Source: Clostridium aciditolerans (lineage in GTDB: Bacteria > Bacillota > Clostridia > Clostridiales > Clostridiaceae). From it: a stretch of DNA of 64,000 nucleotides. This document shows positions 26,426-34,700 of the stretch, piece by piece. The first letter of the stretch is position 1. Each line of letters opens with the position of its first letter. The translations under genes were made by a program, and so were the position numbers. The notes under the pieces were generated by a model that searched no databases, was not told where the DNA came from, and worked only from the letters and a program-made list of their open reading frames with translations. The stretch lies in assembly GCF_016316925.1 (NCBI RefSeq), contig NZ_JAEEGB010000045.1:1-64000 (forward strand). Reading direction: 5' to 3'.

Positions 26426-27421
26426 ATGAAAATTCTAAATAAGGCAGGTATTATATTTAGCTGCATGCTACTAATTATTGCATCATTAACAGGGTGTGCT
26501 TCAACTCAAGGTTCAAAGGACGATAAGAATAAACAACAATCAGTAGAGAAGGTTAAAAATATAAATATTTCTTATGTAAAGGCTCCTTTGAATGTACCAT
26601 CTATAATTGAAAAGAAGAAGAGCTTATTTGAAAATGAGTTTTCAAAGGACGACATAAAAGTAACTTTCCCTGAAATTACAGAGGGATCAAAAATGACAGA
26701 AGCAGTAGCAGCAGGATCTTTAGATTTTTGTAATGCAATAGGAGCAACCTCTGTTATTATGGCTGCTGCTAATGGAGTAAATATTAAAATAATAGGTATG
26801 TACAGCAGAGCGCCAAAGGCATTTACAATAATGACGAAGAACCCTTCAATAAAGACAGTATCGGATTTAAAAGGGAAAAAGATAGCAGGACCTAAAGGAA
26901 CTATACTGCACCAACTTCTTCTTGGAGCATTACAGAAGGAAAATATGAAAATTGAAGACGTGCAGTTTGTAAATATGGGAATACCTCAAGGTGTTTCTGC
27001 CTTAATGTCTGGCAGTGTTGATGTGGCTCTTGTGGCAGGTCCAGCTGTTCCACAGGCTCTAGAAAAAGGAGCTAGAATAGTTACTACCGGTGAAGGGATA
27101 TTAGATGCCAGTATAGTAATAGCTGCAAGAGGTGATTTTTTAGATAAACATTTAGATATAGCTAAAAGATATATGAATGTTCATGAAAAGAGCTTGGATT
27201 TTATGAAAAATAACCCAGAAGAAACATATAAATTAGCTTCAGAGGAAACTAATATATCAATAGATAAGGTTAAGGAAATGTATAACTGGTATGATTTTAA
27301 TCCGCAAATTACAGATAAGGACATAAAAGAATTGGAGAAAACTCAAGATTTTCTAAAGGAAAATGGAATGCTAAATAAGACCGTGGATATAAAAACATTG
27401 GTTAAAGACATAACAAAATAG
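26426..27421 (+). CDS. ABC transporter substrate-binding lipoprotein, NMT1/SsuA-like
   Basis: A 331-residue lipoprotein. The signal peptide ends in the lipobox LTGC, with lipidated Cys24. The mature part has the NMT1/SsuA-type periplasmic-binding fold: ISYVKAPLNVPSIIEKKKSL at its start, a GSLDFCNAIGATSVIMAAANG-like segment and SDLKGKKIAGPKGTILHQLL. It should deliver ligand to the SsuBC-like transporter at 23342-24830. AGGGGGATAATGTAG precedes the ATG. It follows hydG by 108 bp containing a hairpin, so it is probably made at a different level. The ligand is unknown. Confidence 0.88.
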   Translation: MKILNKAGIIFSCMLLIIASLTGCASTQGSKDDKNKQQSVEKVKNINISYVKAPLNVPSIIEKKKSLFENEFSKDDIKVTFPEITEGSKMTEAVAAGSLDFCNAIGATSVIMAAANGVNIKIIGMYSRAPKAFTIMTKNPSIKTVSDLKGKKIAGPKGTILHQLLLGALQKENMKIEDVQFVNMGIPQGVSALMSGSVDVALVAGPAVPQALEKGARIVTTGEGILDASIVIAARGDFLDKHLDIAKRYMNVHEKSLDFMKNNPEETYKLASEETNISIDKVKEMYNWYDFNPQITDKDIKELEKTQDFLKENGMLNKTVDIKTLVKDITK

Positions 27422-27449
27422 CTTCAAAATATTTGGAATTTTACTTCAG

Positions 27450-27492
27450 CTACCCCCCAATATGTAGTAAACTATACATATTGGGGGGGTAG
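27450..27492 (+). terminator. hairpin after the binding-protein gene
   Basis: CTACCCCCCAATATGTA (27450-27466) pairs with TACATATTGGGGGGGTAG (27475-27492), a 17-bp stem with one bulged G and a short loop. There is no T-tract, but the GC content is high for this genome, so it is probably an mRNA 3'-end hairpin or terminator. Confidence 0.7.
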
Positions 27493-27520
27493 TGCATTAA
27501 AGAGGTAAGGGAGGTATCAA

Positions 27521-27673
27521 ATAAACAACAAAGAGATCTTCATAAGTATGATGTTAAAGATATTACAACTATTAAAATTAAACTTGTGGTTTTGCTGGCA
27601 TTTCCAAAGAAATTCTTTTATTTATGGAATACATAAAAAGTTAGGTATTAATAAGAATAGCAAGAGAGGATAG
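27521..27673 (+). CDS. possible small ORF (up to 50 aa) with a non-canonical start
   Basis: AGGGAGG at 27508-27514 lies 6 nt before an ATA that opens a 51-codon frame. The first ATG in that frame is at 27548 (41 residues) but has no Shine-Dalgarno. The peptide is hydrophobic and aromatic in the middle (LQLLKLNLWFCWHFQ) and basic at the end (KLGINKNSKRG). It ends just before the CWB2-LRR gene. It may be a real small gene with an AUA start, or a decayed remnant. Confidence 0.3.
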   Translation: MNNKEIFISMMLKILQLLKLNLWFCWHFQRNSFIYGIHKKLGINKNSKRG

Positions 27674-27679
27674 GTTTAT

Positions 27680-29140
27680 ATGTGTAAAAGAAAATTGAAT
27701 TTTATCTATGGATTAGTTCTAGCATTAGTACTTGCAGTTGCGACACCTGCAAAAGCTGAGTCTTTGATAGAGAGTAAAAGGTTATGGGGGAACGACAGGT
27801 ATGAAACCTGCGCTGAGGTTGTAAATGATCAATGGACAAGCTCTGATTATGCAGTAATAGTTAACGGAGAAAATTTTCCAGATGCATTGAGTGCATCAGC
27901 TTTAGCTAAAAAGTATAATGCACCTATTTTACTTACTCAATCGAATAAGCTTGATACCAATACATTAAATGAGTTGAAGAGACTTAAGGTAAAAAATGTT
28001 TTTATAGTTGGTGGAGATTTTGTGGTAAACAAAAGCGTTGAACAAGCTATAAAGAGCTTAGGAATACAGACTACAAGATACAGCGGGCAAGATAGAAATG
28101 AAACTTCAGTAAAAGTAGCAGAACAAATAGGAACTGATAATGGAATTATTGTTAGTATAGATGACGACTTTATATTTGCACTTTCAGCATCACCAATGGC
28201 GGGCAAATTGAATATGCCTATTATACTAGTACCAAAAGATAAAATACCTACTTCAGTTAAAAATTTTATTTCGAGTAAAAGTATTCCTAAGACTTATGTA
28301 TTAGGTGGCAGTTCTGTAATCAGCGATGAAGTAATATCTAATTTTCCGAGTGTAGAAAGGATAGTTGGAACAAATACATATGAAAATAATATAAAGATTA
28401 TAGAGGCTTTTGCAGACAAGTTGGATTTAAACAGTGCATATCTAGCTTATTCAGAAAAATTTGCAGATGCATTAAGTGGGTCAGCTCCAGCAGCCTTAAA
28501 TGGGAATCCAATAATTTTGGTAGGAGATAAGCCTAGTGATGAAACATTGAATTTTATAAGATCACAGCACTTTAGTAAATTTAAGGTGCTTGGTGGAGAG
28601 GCTGGAATTAGCAAATCAACTTTAGAATACTTGGAAGATTTAGATGCAGGAAAGATAATATTTAAAGATACAAATTTTGAAAAGAATATAAGAGATGAAG
28701 TAAATCGCATGGGAAAGTTAGGCGATGAGACGTATGAACTTAAACGTAGTCTTTATAAAGAAGATGTTCAATATATGTTTAGCATATGTATCAAAGCTGA
28801 TGACGATACAAAGATAAAAGATATTACTGGCATTGAAAATTTAACTGGTTTAGAGTTTTTAGATCTTGAAAATAGTGAAGTAAGTGATATAAGTTGTTTA
28901 AGAGGTTTGAATAAGCTGATACTTCTTAAATTAGATGGTAACCAAATAAATGATATAAGTGCATTAAAGGAATTAAGTAATCTACGTGAACTCGATTTAA
29001 GTAATAATCAAATCAGTGATGTAAGTGTTTTAAAGGGATTAACTAAATTAACTCAACTTAATTTAGCTGGAAATCCAATTAGTGATGAGGAGAAAGAGAA
29101 GCTGAAAAAGGCATTACCTAACTGTAATATTACATTTTAG
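27680..29140 (+). CDS. cell wall protein with CWB2 repeats and leucine-rich repeats
   Basis: A 486-residue secreted protein. A signal peptide (about 27 residues, cleaved after AKA) is followed by three CWB2 wall-anchoring repeats over about residues 30-330. A linker leads to about four internalin-type leucine-rich repeats of about 22 residues in the last 110 residues (GLEFLDLENSEVSDISCLRG, LKLDGNQINDISALKELSNL, LDLSNNQISDVSVLKGLTKL). LRRs of this type mediate protein binding at the surface. GAGGATAGG precedes the ATG. Monocistronic. The binding partner is unknown. Confidence 0.92.
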   Translation: MCKRKLNFIYGLVLALVLAVATPAKAESLIESKRLWGNDRYETCAEVVNDQWTSSDYAVIVNGENFPDALSASALAKKYNAPILLTQSNKLDTNTLNELKRLKVKNVFIVGGDFVVNKSVEQAIKSLGIQTTRYSGQDRNETSVKVAEQIGTDNGIIVSIDDDFIFALSASPMAGKLNMPIILVPKDKIPTSVKNFISSKSIPKTYVLGGSSVISDEVISNFPSVERIVGTNTYENNIKIIEAFADKLDLNSAYLAYSEKFADALSGSAPAALNGNPIILVGDKPSDETLNFIRSQHFSKFKVLGGEAGISKSTLEYLEDLDAGKIIFKDTNFEKNIRDEVNRMGKLGDETYELKRSLYKEDVQYMFSICIKADDDTKIKDITGIENLTGLEFLDLENSEVSDISCLRGLNKLILLKLDGNQINDISALKELSNLRELDLSNNQISDVSVLKGLTKLTQLNLAGNPISDEEKEKLKKALPNCNITF

Positions 29141-29340
29141 AAAGTTTTAAAAATTAAAAAATCACTGTAATTATCTTCAATAGCATTTAGTGTAGGTATA
29201 ATTCCTTCTTTTACCTAAAAGGGTTAACTTTTTTATAGAACTTTTGACTGTCCAGAATAACATAATTTGTAATAAAATGATATAATGTAGATAGATAACA
29301 TTTTCACAAATAGCATAATTTAATATCGAGGAGGAAGATC

Positions 29341-29946
29341 ATGTTTCTGATGATTGACAACTATGATTCATTTGTGTACAACTTGGTAAGATATTTAGAA
29401 GAACTAAAAGAAGACGTTAAAATCTGTAGAAACGATAAGTTAACTTTAGAAGATATAGAGAGGATGCAGCCAGAAGGAATTATAATTTCACCAGGGCCTA
29501 AATCACCTGAACAATCCGGTATTTGTGTAGACGTAATTAAAAAATTTAGCGGCAAGATTCCCATTCTAGGAATATGTCTTGGACATCAAAGTATAGGATA
29601 TGCCTTTAATGCAAATATAGTTAAAGGTGAGGAGCCTGTACATGGAAAGGTGTTTGAAGTTTATCATAAAAATAGTGGAGTATTTAAAAAAATTAAAAAC
29701 CCAGTGAAGGTTACAAGATATCATTCCTTGATAATAGATAGAAAGACCATACCAGAATGCCTTGAAGTAACTTGCGAAACTTCTGATGGAGTGGTGATGG
29801 GAATTAGACATAAGGAATACCTTGTTGAAGGTGTGCAGTTTCATCCTGAAGCAGAACTTACAGAGTTCGGACACCAAATGCTTAAAAGCTTTTTAGAAGA
29901 AGCAAGAGAATTTAATAAGTTTAGGTATCTTCAAAAAAATAAATAG
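29341..29946 (+). CDS. pabA: aminodeoxychorismate synthase component II (glutamine amidotransferase)
   Basis: A 201-residue class I glutamine amidotransferase that supplies ammonia to PabB. The catalytic Cys is in GICLGHQSIGYAF and the His/Glu pair in VQFHPEA. The start DNYDSFVYNLVRYL is typical of TrpG/PabA. The downstream pabB, pabC and folP assign it to p-aminobenzoate synthesis; it could also serve anthranilate synthase if a trpE lies elsewhere. GAGGAGGAAG precedes the ATG. First gene of the folate operon. Confidence 0.93.
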   Translation: MFLMIDNYDSFVYNLVRYLEELKEDVKICRNDKLTLEDIERMQPEGIIISPGPKSPEQSGICVDVIKKFSGKIPILGICLGHQSIGYAFNANIVKGEEPVHGKVFEVYHKNSGVFKKIKNPVKVTRYHSLIIDRKTIPECLEVTCETSDGVVMGIRHKEYLVEGVQFHPEAELTEFGHQMLKSFLEEAREFNKFRYLQKNK

Positions 29947-30011
29947 ATAGTATGCTAGTATATTTTTGGAGGATATCTTAGATAAAAATAAATGAACTGG
30001 GGGATAGTTAT

Positions 30012-31361
30012 ATGCAGGTTTTGGTTGAAGAAATAAAAACAGAGCTAGATGCTTTTGATATATATTCATTATTTAAAGAGGATAAAACAGCTTCGATTCT
30101 AGACAGTGCTATGGCATATAAAAATTTAGGAAGATACTCCGTTGTAGGGTTAAACCCTTTTACTACATTTAAATATGAAGAAAAAATATGCACTATAAAT
30201 GGAGAAAAAGTTAGTGGAGAACCTTTTGAAGAACTTAAAAAGCTCATTAATATATATAAAGTAGAAAATAATACGGAACTTCCATATATAGCAGGAGCTA
30301 TTGGATACTTTTCATATGATTTAGGGAGAACTATAGAGAAGTTTCCTATTATGGCTTTAGAAGAAGTAAAAATACCTGATTGTTATTTTTATTTTTATGA
30401 TAATGCTATTGTAGTTGACAATCTAGAAAAGAAAACCTATATTACTGGTTTAGGGATATTAAAGTCAAGTGAAAATAGTGTTGGAGAAATAAGAAATAGA
30501 ATATTAAAAGGGAACAGGGTTAAATATGATGAATTAAATAAAAGCAATACAGAATTCACATCAAACTTTGGTAAAGACGAGTACATAGATACTGTAGAAA
30601 AGGTTAGACAGTATATAAGAACTGGAGATATATACATCACCAATTTAACTCAAAGATTTTGTTGTGATACAACAAAAGATCCTTATGAGGTTTATAAAAA
30701 TTTAAGACACATAAATCCAGCACCTTTTGCAGCATTTATGAATATTGAGGACTTCAGCATTGTATCATCTTCACCAGAGAGATTTTTAGAGATAAAAAGT
30801 AATATTGTTGAGACAAGACCTATTAAGGGTACAAGGCCCAGAGGAAAAAATTGTGAAGAAGATTTGAAAAATAAGATGGAGCTTATAAATAGTGAAAAGG
30901 ATAAATCAGAATTATTGATGATTGTAGACTTAGAGAGAAATGATTTGAGTAAAGTCTGTAAGCCTTTTTCCGTAAAAGTTACGGAATTATTCAAATTAGA
31001 AGAATACAGCACAGTATTCCATCTAGTGTCTACTGTAGTAGGAGAACTTAGAGATGAATATACTGCAGTAGATTGTTTAAAAGCTTGTTTTCCAGGAGGG
31101 TCTATAACTGGAGCACCTAAAGTTAGAGCTATGGAGGTTATAGAAGAATTAGAACCTACAAGAAGAAACATATATACAGGATGTATAGGATATTTCGGAT
31201 TTGACGGAAATGCTGACTTCAACATAGTTATAAGAACTATACTTATGAAAGACAAAAAAGCTTATCTTGGAGTTGGCGGAGGAATTACATGGGAGTCTCT
31301 AAAAGAAGATGAATATCAAGAAACTTTAGATAAGGCTAAAGCTTTGATGAGAGTGCTATAG
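30012..31361 (+). CDS. pabB: aminodeoxychorismate synthase component I
   Basis: A 449-residue chorismate-utilising enzyme making 4-amino-4-deoxychorismate with ammonia from PabA. The PIKGT motif (RPIKGTRPRGK) has the Lys that acts as nucleophile in PabB, whereas anthranilate synthase has PIAGT. DLERNDLSKVC, GSITGAPKVRAMEVIE and YTGCIGYFGFDGNADFNIVI complete the chorismate-binding domain. GGGGGATAG precedes ATG 30012, 65 bp after pabA. The protein lacks a fused PabC domain, consistent with the separate pabC that follows. Confidence 0.95.
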   Translation: MQVLVEEIKTELDAFDIYSLFKEDKTASILDSAMAYKNLGRYSVVGLNPFTTFKYEEKICTINGEKVSGEPFEELKKLINIYKVENNTELPYIAGAIGYFSYDLGRTIEKFPIMALEEVKIPDCYFYFYDNAIVVDNLEKKTYITGLGILKSSENSVGEIRNRILKGNRVKYDELNKSNTEFTSNFGKDEYIDTVEKVRQYIRTGDIYITNLTQRFCCDTTKDPYEVYKNLRHINPAPFAAFMNIEDFSIVSSSPERFLEIKSNIVETRPIKGTRPRGKNCEEDLKNKMELINSEKDKSELLMIVDLERNDLSKVCKPFSVKVTELFKLEEYSTVFHLVSTVVGELRDEYTAVDCLKACFPGGSITGAPKVRAMEVIEELEPTRRNIYTGCIGYFGFDGNADFNIVIRTILMKDKKAYLGVGGGITWESLKEDEYQETLDKAKALMRVL

Positions 31362-31365
31362 CTGC

Positions 31366-31405
31366 AATTCGTAAAATAAAAATATTGCGTCGCAAAATTC
31401 TTAAA
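31366..31405. repeat. family B end fragment between pabB and pabC
   Basis: GCAATTCGTAAAATAAAAAT and TTGCGTCGCAAAATTCTTAA resemble the right end of the family B copy near 50990-51023 (TTTTGCCTCGCAAAATTTTT). It has been reduced to a small TTGCG/CGCAA hairpin just before the pabC Shine-Dalgarno. Confidence 0.4.
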
Positions 31406-31421
31406 AGGTGTGATAATACTT

Positions 31422-32180
31422 ATGATAGTTTTGAATGGGGAACTGATAGAGGGGCAAAAAGTTTTTTTGGATCAAGGTTTTTATTTTGGAAGAGGACTTT
31501 TTGAAACCATATTAGTTAAGAATAAGCCAGTGTTTCTTAAAGAGCATTTGAATAGAATAAATAATGACCTTAAAGTTATAGGGATTAATAGATACATAGA
31601 AGAAGATGATGTAATATATGCGATAGATAAATTAAAATGTACAGATTGTATTTTAAAATTAGTGGCCACAGAGAAAAATGTTATTTTCACTGATAGAAAA
31701 AACAGTTATTCAAAAGAACAATATGAAAAAGGCTTTAGTGTAAAAATAAGTTCTATAAGAAGAAATAAGTATTCAACAATGACTTATTTAAAGTCACTAA
31801 ATTATCTTGAAAATATTTTGGAACACGATAAATGCATTGATGAAGGTTATAATGAAGTATTATTTTTAAATACGGAAGATAACTTGGCAGAAGGTAGTAT
31901 TTCAAATGTATATTTTATTAAAAACGAAAAAATATATACGCCATCTGTTGATTGCGGATTGCTTAATGGAACAGTAAGAAAATTCATTATAAACAATTTT
32001 GAAGTAGTAGAAGGAAAATTTCAAAAAGAAGATTTAGTAGCTTCTGATGGTATTTTTTTAACTAATAGCGTTATGGGAATTATGAAGGTATCAACTCTGT
32101 GTAATAAGGAGTTTCAAGACAATATTATTATAGAAAATATAAGACAATATTATGAAAATTATATAAAAGAAAAATATTAA
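31422..32180 (+). CDS. pabC: aminodeoxychorismate lyase (PLP class IV)
   Basis: A 252-residue fold-type IV PLP enzyme releasing pyruvate from 4-amino-4-deoxychorismate to give p-aminobenzoate. The N-terminal DQGFYFGRGLFETILV, the LKSLNYLENIL segment with the probable PLP lysine, and NTEDNLAEGSISNVYFI are family signatures shared with branched-chain and D-amino-acid transaminases; the operon context decides for PabC. ATG 31422 follows AAAGGTG; the GTG at 31410 overlaps that site. Confidence 0.9.
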   Translation: MIVLNGELIEGQKVFLDQGFYFGRGLFETILVKNKPVFLKEHLNRINNDLKVIGINRYIEEDDVIYAIDKLKCTDCILKLVATEKNVIFTDRKNSYSKEQYEKGFSVKISSIRRNKYSTMTYLKSLNYLENILEHDKCIDEGYNEVLFLNTEDNLAEGSISNVYFIKNEKIYTPSVDCGLLNGTVRKFIINNFEVVEGKFQKEDLVASDGIFLTNSVMGIMKVSTLCNKEFQDNIIIENIRQYYENYIKEKY

Positions 32181-32212
32181 CAAGGAGGGAATCTGGAATA
32201 TTAGTTGAGGAT

Positions 32213-32272
32213 TATAGGGTCACTTGTCGGTAAGTTAACTTATATCTAGTTTGTTTCCCTATATATAAAGTC
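32213..32272. repeat. family A repeat, diverged collapsed copy
   Basis: Read on the minus strand, GGGAAACAAACTAGAT leads to a single AAGTTAACTT core and then CCGACAAGTGACCCTATAA. This matches, with substitutions, the two ends of the family A element joined at one GTTAAC, as at 7165-7210. It separates a pabC-proximal AAGGAGGG (32181 onward) from the folP start. Confidence 0.5.
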
Positions 32273-32291
32273 ACAGCTAGCCAGGAATACT

Positions 32292-33113
32292 ATGACAAAA
32301 ATAATGAGAATAGGAAAAAAAGACTTTGAACTTGGTAAAAGAACCTACATAATGGGGATACTTAATGTTACCCCAGATTCATTTTCTGATGGTGGAAGAT
32401 TTAACGATATAGAGATAGCAATAAATCATGCTAAGGAAATGGTAGCTGAAGGTGCAGATATAATAGATATAGGGGGAGAGTCTACAAGACCTAATCATAA
32501 GCCTGTATCAGAGGAAGAGGAATTAGAAAGAGTCATTCCTGTAATTAGAGCATTGTCCAAGGAAATAGATGTACCAATATCAATTGATACCTATAAAGGT
32601 AGAGTTGCAGAGATGGCAATAAAAGAAGGGGCGGCATTAATAAATGATGTTTGGGGATTTAAGAAAGATCCATATATTGCAGAAGTAGCTGCGAAGTACA
32701 AAGTGCCCTGTTGCTTAATGCATAATAGAGACAATAGGAATTATAGTAACCTTATGGAAGATGTTTTAAAGGATTTGGAGGAAAGTGTAAACATAGCATT
32801 AAAGGCTGGAGTAAAACCAGAAAATATAATATTAGATCCAGGTATAGGCTTTGCAAAGGATTATGAAGAAAATTTAATTGTAATGGATAATTTAGAAGAA
32901 CTAAATAAATTAGGATATCCAGTGCTTTTGGCAACTTCCAGAAAATCGATGATTGGAAATGCTTTGGACTTACCATCGGACGAAAGAGTTGAAGGTACGG
33001 TTGCCACTACTGTTATAGGAATTATGAAGGGATATGATTTTGTTAGGGTACACGATATAAAAGAAAATAAGAGAGCTGCAGTTATGACTGATGCTATAGT
33101 TAGAAGAAAGTAG
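32292..33113 (+). CDS. folP: dihydropteroate synthase
   Basis: A 273-residue TIM-barrel enzyme condensing p-aminobenzoate with 6-hydroxymethyl-dihydropterin pyrophosphate, the target of sulfonamides. MGILNVTPDSFSDGG, GADIIDIGGESTRPNH, ISIDTYKG and ILDPGIGFAKDYEENL are the substrate-binding loops; LATSRKSMIG and VRVHDIKENKRA complete the barrel. It is last in pabA-pabB-pabC-folP. The ribosome-binding site is only CCAGGA, 6 nt before the ATG; a stronger AAGGAGGG lies over 100 bp upstream, apparently separated by a repeat remnant. Confidence 0.96.
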   Translation: MTKIMRIGKKDFELGKRTYIMGILNVTPDSFSDGGRFNDIEIAINHAKEMVAEGADIIDIGGESTRPNHKPVSEEEELERVIPVIRALSKEIDVPISIDTYKGRVAEMAIKEGAALINDVWGFKKDPYIAEVAAKYKVPCCLMHNRDNRNYSNLMEDVLKDLEESVNIALKAGVKPENIILDPGIGFAKDYEENLIVMDNLEELNKLGYPVLLATSRKSMIGNALDLPSDERVEGTVATTVIGIMKGYDFVRVHDIKENKRAAVMTDAIVRRK

Positions 33114-33126
33114 TATTTAAACTAAG

Positions 33127-33150
33127 AAAAGGAGGGGACACCCTCCTTTT
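33127..33150 (+). terminator. terminator of the pab-folP operon
   Basis: AAAAGGAGGG (33127-33136) pairs with CCCTCCTTTT (33141-33150) around GACA. The A and T runs suit an intrinsic terminator. Confidence 0.9.
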
Positions 33151-33351
33151 AAATTATAAAATTTTAATACTGAAAATTAATTTATATACTTATAAATTAA
33201 AAGAATAAACAAGGCCTATTTTGAATATAAAATATTGATAACTATTTCCATTATGAAAATTAGTACATAAATATCACAAATTAGCTGCATTATAAATAAA
33301 TTAAATAATAATCTAAAATTATTTTTTTAATAGTAAAGGGGGTATTGATGT

Positions 33352-33624
33352 ATGGACATACTTCAAGAGATAAATGGGCAGGATCTTAGGAGAAAGGCTA
33401 TTGATGAATTAATTGAAGTTCAAAATAAAATAATAAATGACTGCTTAGATAGATATAATTTTTATAAAATTGAGCTTGAGAAAATAAATATATTAGAAAG
33501 TCTAGCAGGCAATATTATTGAAGATGGAGAAAAAAGAAAGAAATACACTTCGGAAATTGATGGTGCTCTAAAAGAGGTTAAACAAGCTATAAGTTTAAAA
33601 ATAAAACTTGAAAATCTTAAATAG
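33352..33624 (+). CDS. hypothetical coiled-coil protein (90 aa)
   Basis: A 90-residue charged protein predicted to be helical and coiled-coil throughout (MDILQEINGQDLRRKAIDEL, YTSEIDGALKEVKQAISLKI). AAAGGGGGT precedes ATG 33352, and an intrinsic terminator follows 22 bp after the stop. There is one Cys, no signal peptide and no membrane segment. No family is recognised. Confidence 0.65.
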   Translation: MDILQEINGQDLRRKAIDELIEVQNKIINDCLDRYNFYKIELEKINILESLAGNIIEDGEKRKKYTSEIDGALKEVKQAISLKIKLENLK

Positions 33625-33646
33625 GTAATGAAGTTTTTATAAAAAA

Positions 33647-33676
33647 ACAAAACAACTCTTATTAGAGCTGTTTTGT
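33647..33676 (+). terminator. terminator after 90-aa gene
   Basis: ACAAAACAACTCT (33647-33659) pairs, with one A-C mismatch, with AGAGCTGTTTTGT (33664-33676) around TATT. Confidence 0.8.
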
Positions 33677-33783
33677 ATATGATATATTTAAATGGGGAGT
33701 CAAATAACTATAACAGTATTAGACTGTTATTTAAATATTAACCAAATAATAAAGTATTATACATTATATTATGTAATTAAGTA

Positions 33784-33827
33784 AAAAAGTTAGATAGGAC
33801 AATACACTATCTGACTTTTTATTTTTA
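33784..33827 (+). terminator. orphan terminator in the gap
   Basis: AAAAAGTTAGATAG (33784-33797) pairs, with one mismatch, with CTATCTGACTTTTT (33807-33820), followed by ATTTTTAATTTTT. No gene lies directly before it. It may back up the previous terminator or mark a lost gene or small RNA. Confidence 0.75.
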
Positions 33828-33913
33828 ATTTTTCAATAAGTAGATAGTTATACTCTTCAAAATTGTATATTATAAGCGAAATAGATAATATATAGTTTTA
33901 GATAGTCTAGTTT

Positions 33914-34236
33914 TATCAAGTGATTCTTAGGTTCAAATAGAGTTTGCTTATAAGGATGACTTTCTCCATCTGAACCTTAGAAGAACTTATCCAGGCGCGT
34001 AGCAGTGCTTATCACCCCAGTTAAGCAGAGAGCCTAAATCTTAAGCAGGCATCCAAAATCTTAAGTAGGCATCCAAAATCTATGATTTTGAGATGATCAC
34101 TTACACAGAGTGCTGATTTTGAGATGATCGCTTACACAGCGTGCTGATTTAGTGCGAATTGCTTACTCCTTCGACAATAGGAGAAGGAGTTTCATACAAA
34201 GAATGGGGGTGTTAGCAATGGCAGCGATCGGATAAA
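33914..34236 (+). repeat. family C repeat, copy 1 (full, with internal duplications)
   Basis: The element runs from TATCAAGTGATTCTTAGG to GCGATCGGATAAA, 323 bp. A first hairpin pairs CTTAGGTTCA with TGAACCTTAG; a second pairs CACCCC with GGGGGTG, enclosing a long loop. Inside, a 20-bp unit (34042-34081) and a 31-bp unit (34084-34145) are each tandemly duplicated; copy 2 has one of each. It has no ORF and ends 46 bp before the next gene. Confidence 0.88.
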
Positions 34237-34281
34237 TGAAAATAATTTTAAATAATATAGAATAGTAATGGGAGGTACGTA

Positions 34282-34611
34282 ATGACACGTGAACAGTTAG
34301 AAGAACTTTTAAATTCCTTTATTGGCAAAAAAATTGTAATTAAAATGAATTCAGATTATTGCAGTTGTATAACTTGTATGCAGCTAAAGTCAATTGAATT
34401 CTCAGAAGGAGTTAAAAAGAGTAGGGTTAGCAGTAGTTTCATTAAATACAGCAATGTAAGTATATCAGATGAAAAGGGAAGGTTTGTAATTGAATATGAA
34501 GATGTTGAAAATATTAAATATAAGGATACTGATAGAAGCCAATTTTATGAATTTCAATTAATATATAGAGATGGAACAAAGATTCAATTTTATTCCGAGG
34601 AAGTATTCTAA
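34282..34611 (+). CDS. hypothetical protein (109 aa)
   Basis: A 109-residue soluble protein with alternating beta-type segments (KKIVIKMNSDYCSCITCMQL, GRFVIEYEDVENIKYKD, FQLIYRDGTKIQFYSEEVF) and a Cys cluster C-S-C-I-T-C near residue 30. The end suggests a small beta-sheet domain. GGGAGG precedes the ATG and a 13-bp terminator stem follows the stop by 8 bp. The cysteines could bind metal or form disulfides. No family recognised. Confidence 0.65.
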   Translation: MTREQLEELLNSFIGKKIVIKMNSDYCSCITCMQLKSIEFSEGVKKSRVSSSFIKYSNVSISDEKGRFVIEYEDVENIKYKDTDRSQFYEFQLIYRDGTKIQFYSEEVF

Positions 34612-34619
34612 AAATATTA

Positions 34620-34653
34620 AGAGATAATTGAGATATAAAACTCAATTATCTCT
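34620..34653 (+). terminator. terminator after 109-aa gene
   Basis: AGAGATAATTGAG (34620-34632) pairs perfectly with CTCAATTATCTCT (34641-34653). Confidence 0.82.
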
Positions 34654-34700
34654 ATGTTAAAGTTATACATTGTTAATAAAGTTTATAATCATCCATGAGA

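Noticed and set aside
31366-31405. Short leader peptide between pabB and pabC
   Set aside because: No start codon with a Shine-Dalgarno; the sequence matches a family B repeat end instead.
33914-34236. CRISPR array, because of tandem repeated units in family C copy 1
   Set aside because: The 20-bp and 31-bp duplications are directly adjacent without spacers and occur once in copy 2, so they are local duplications.
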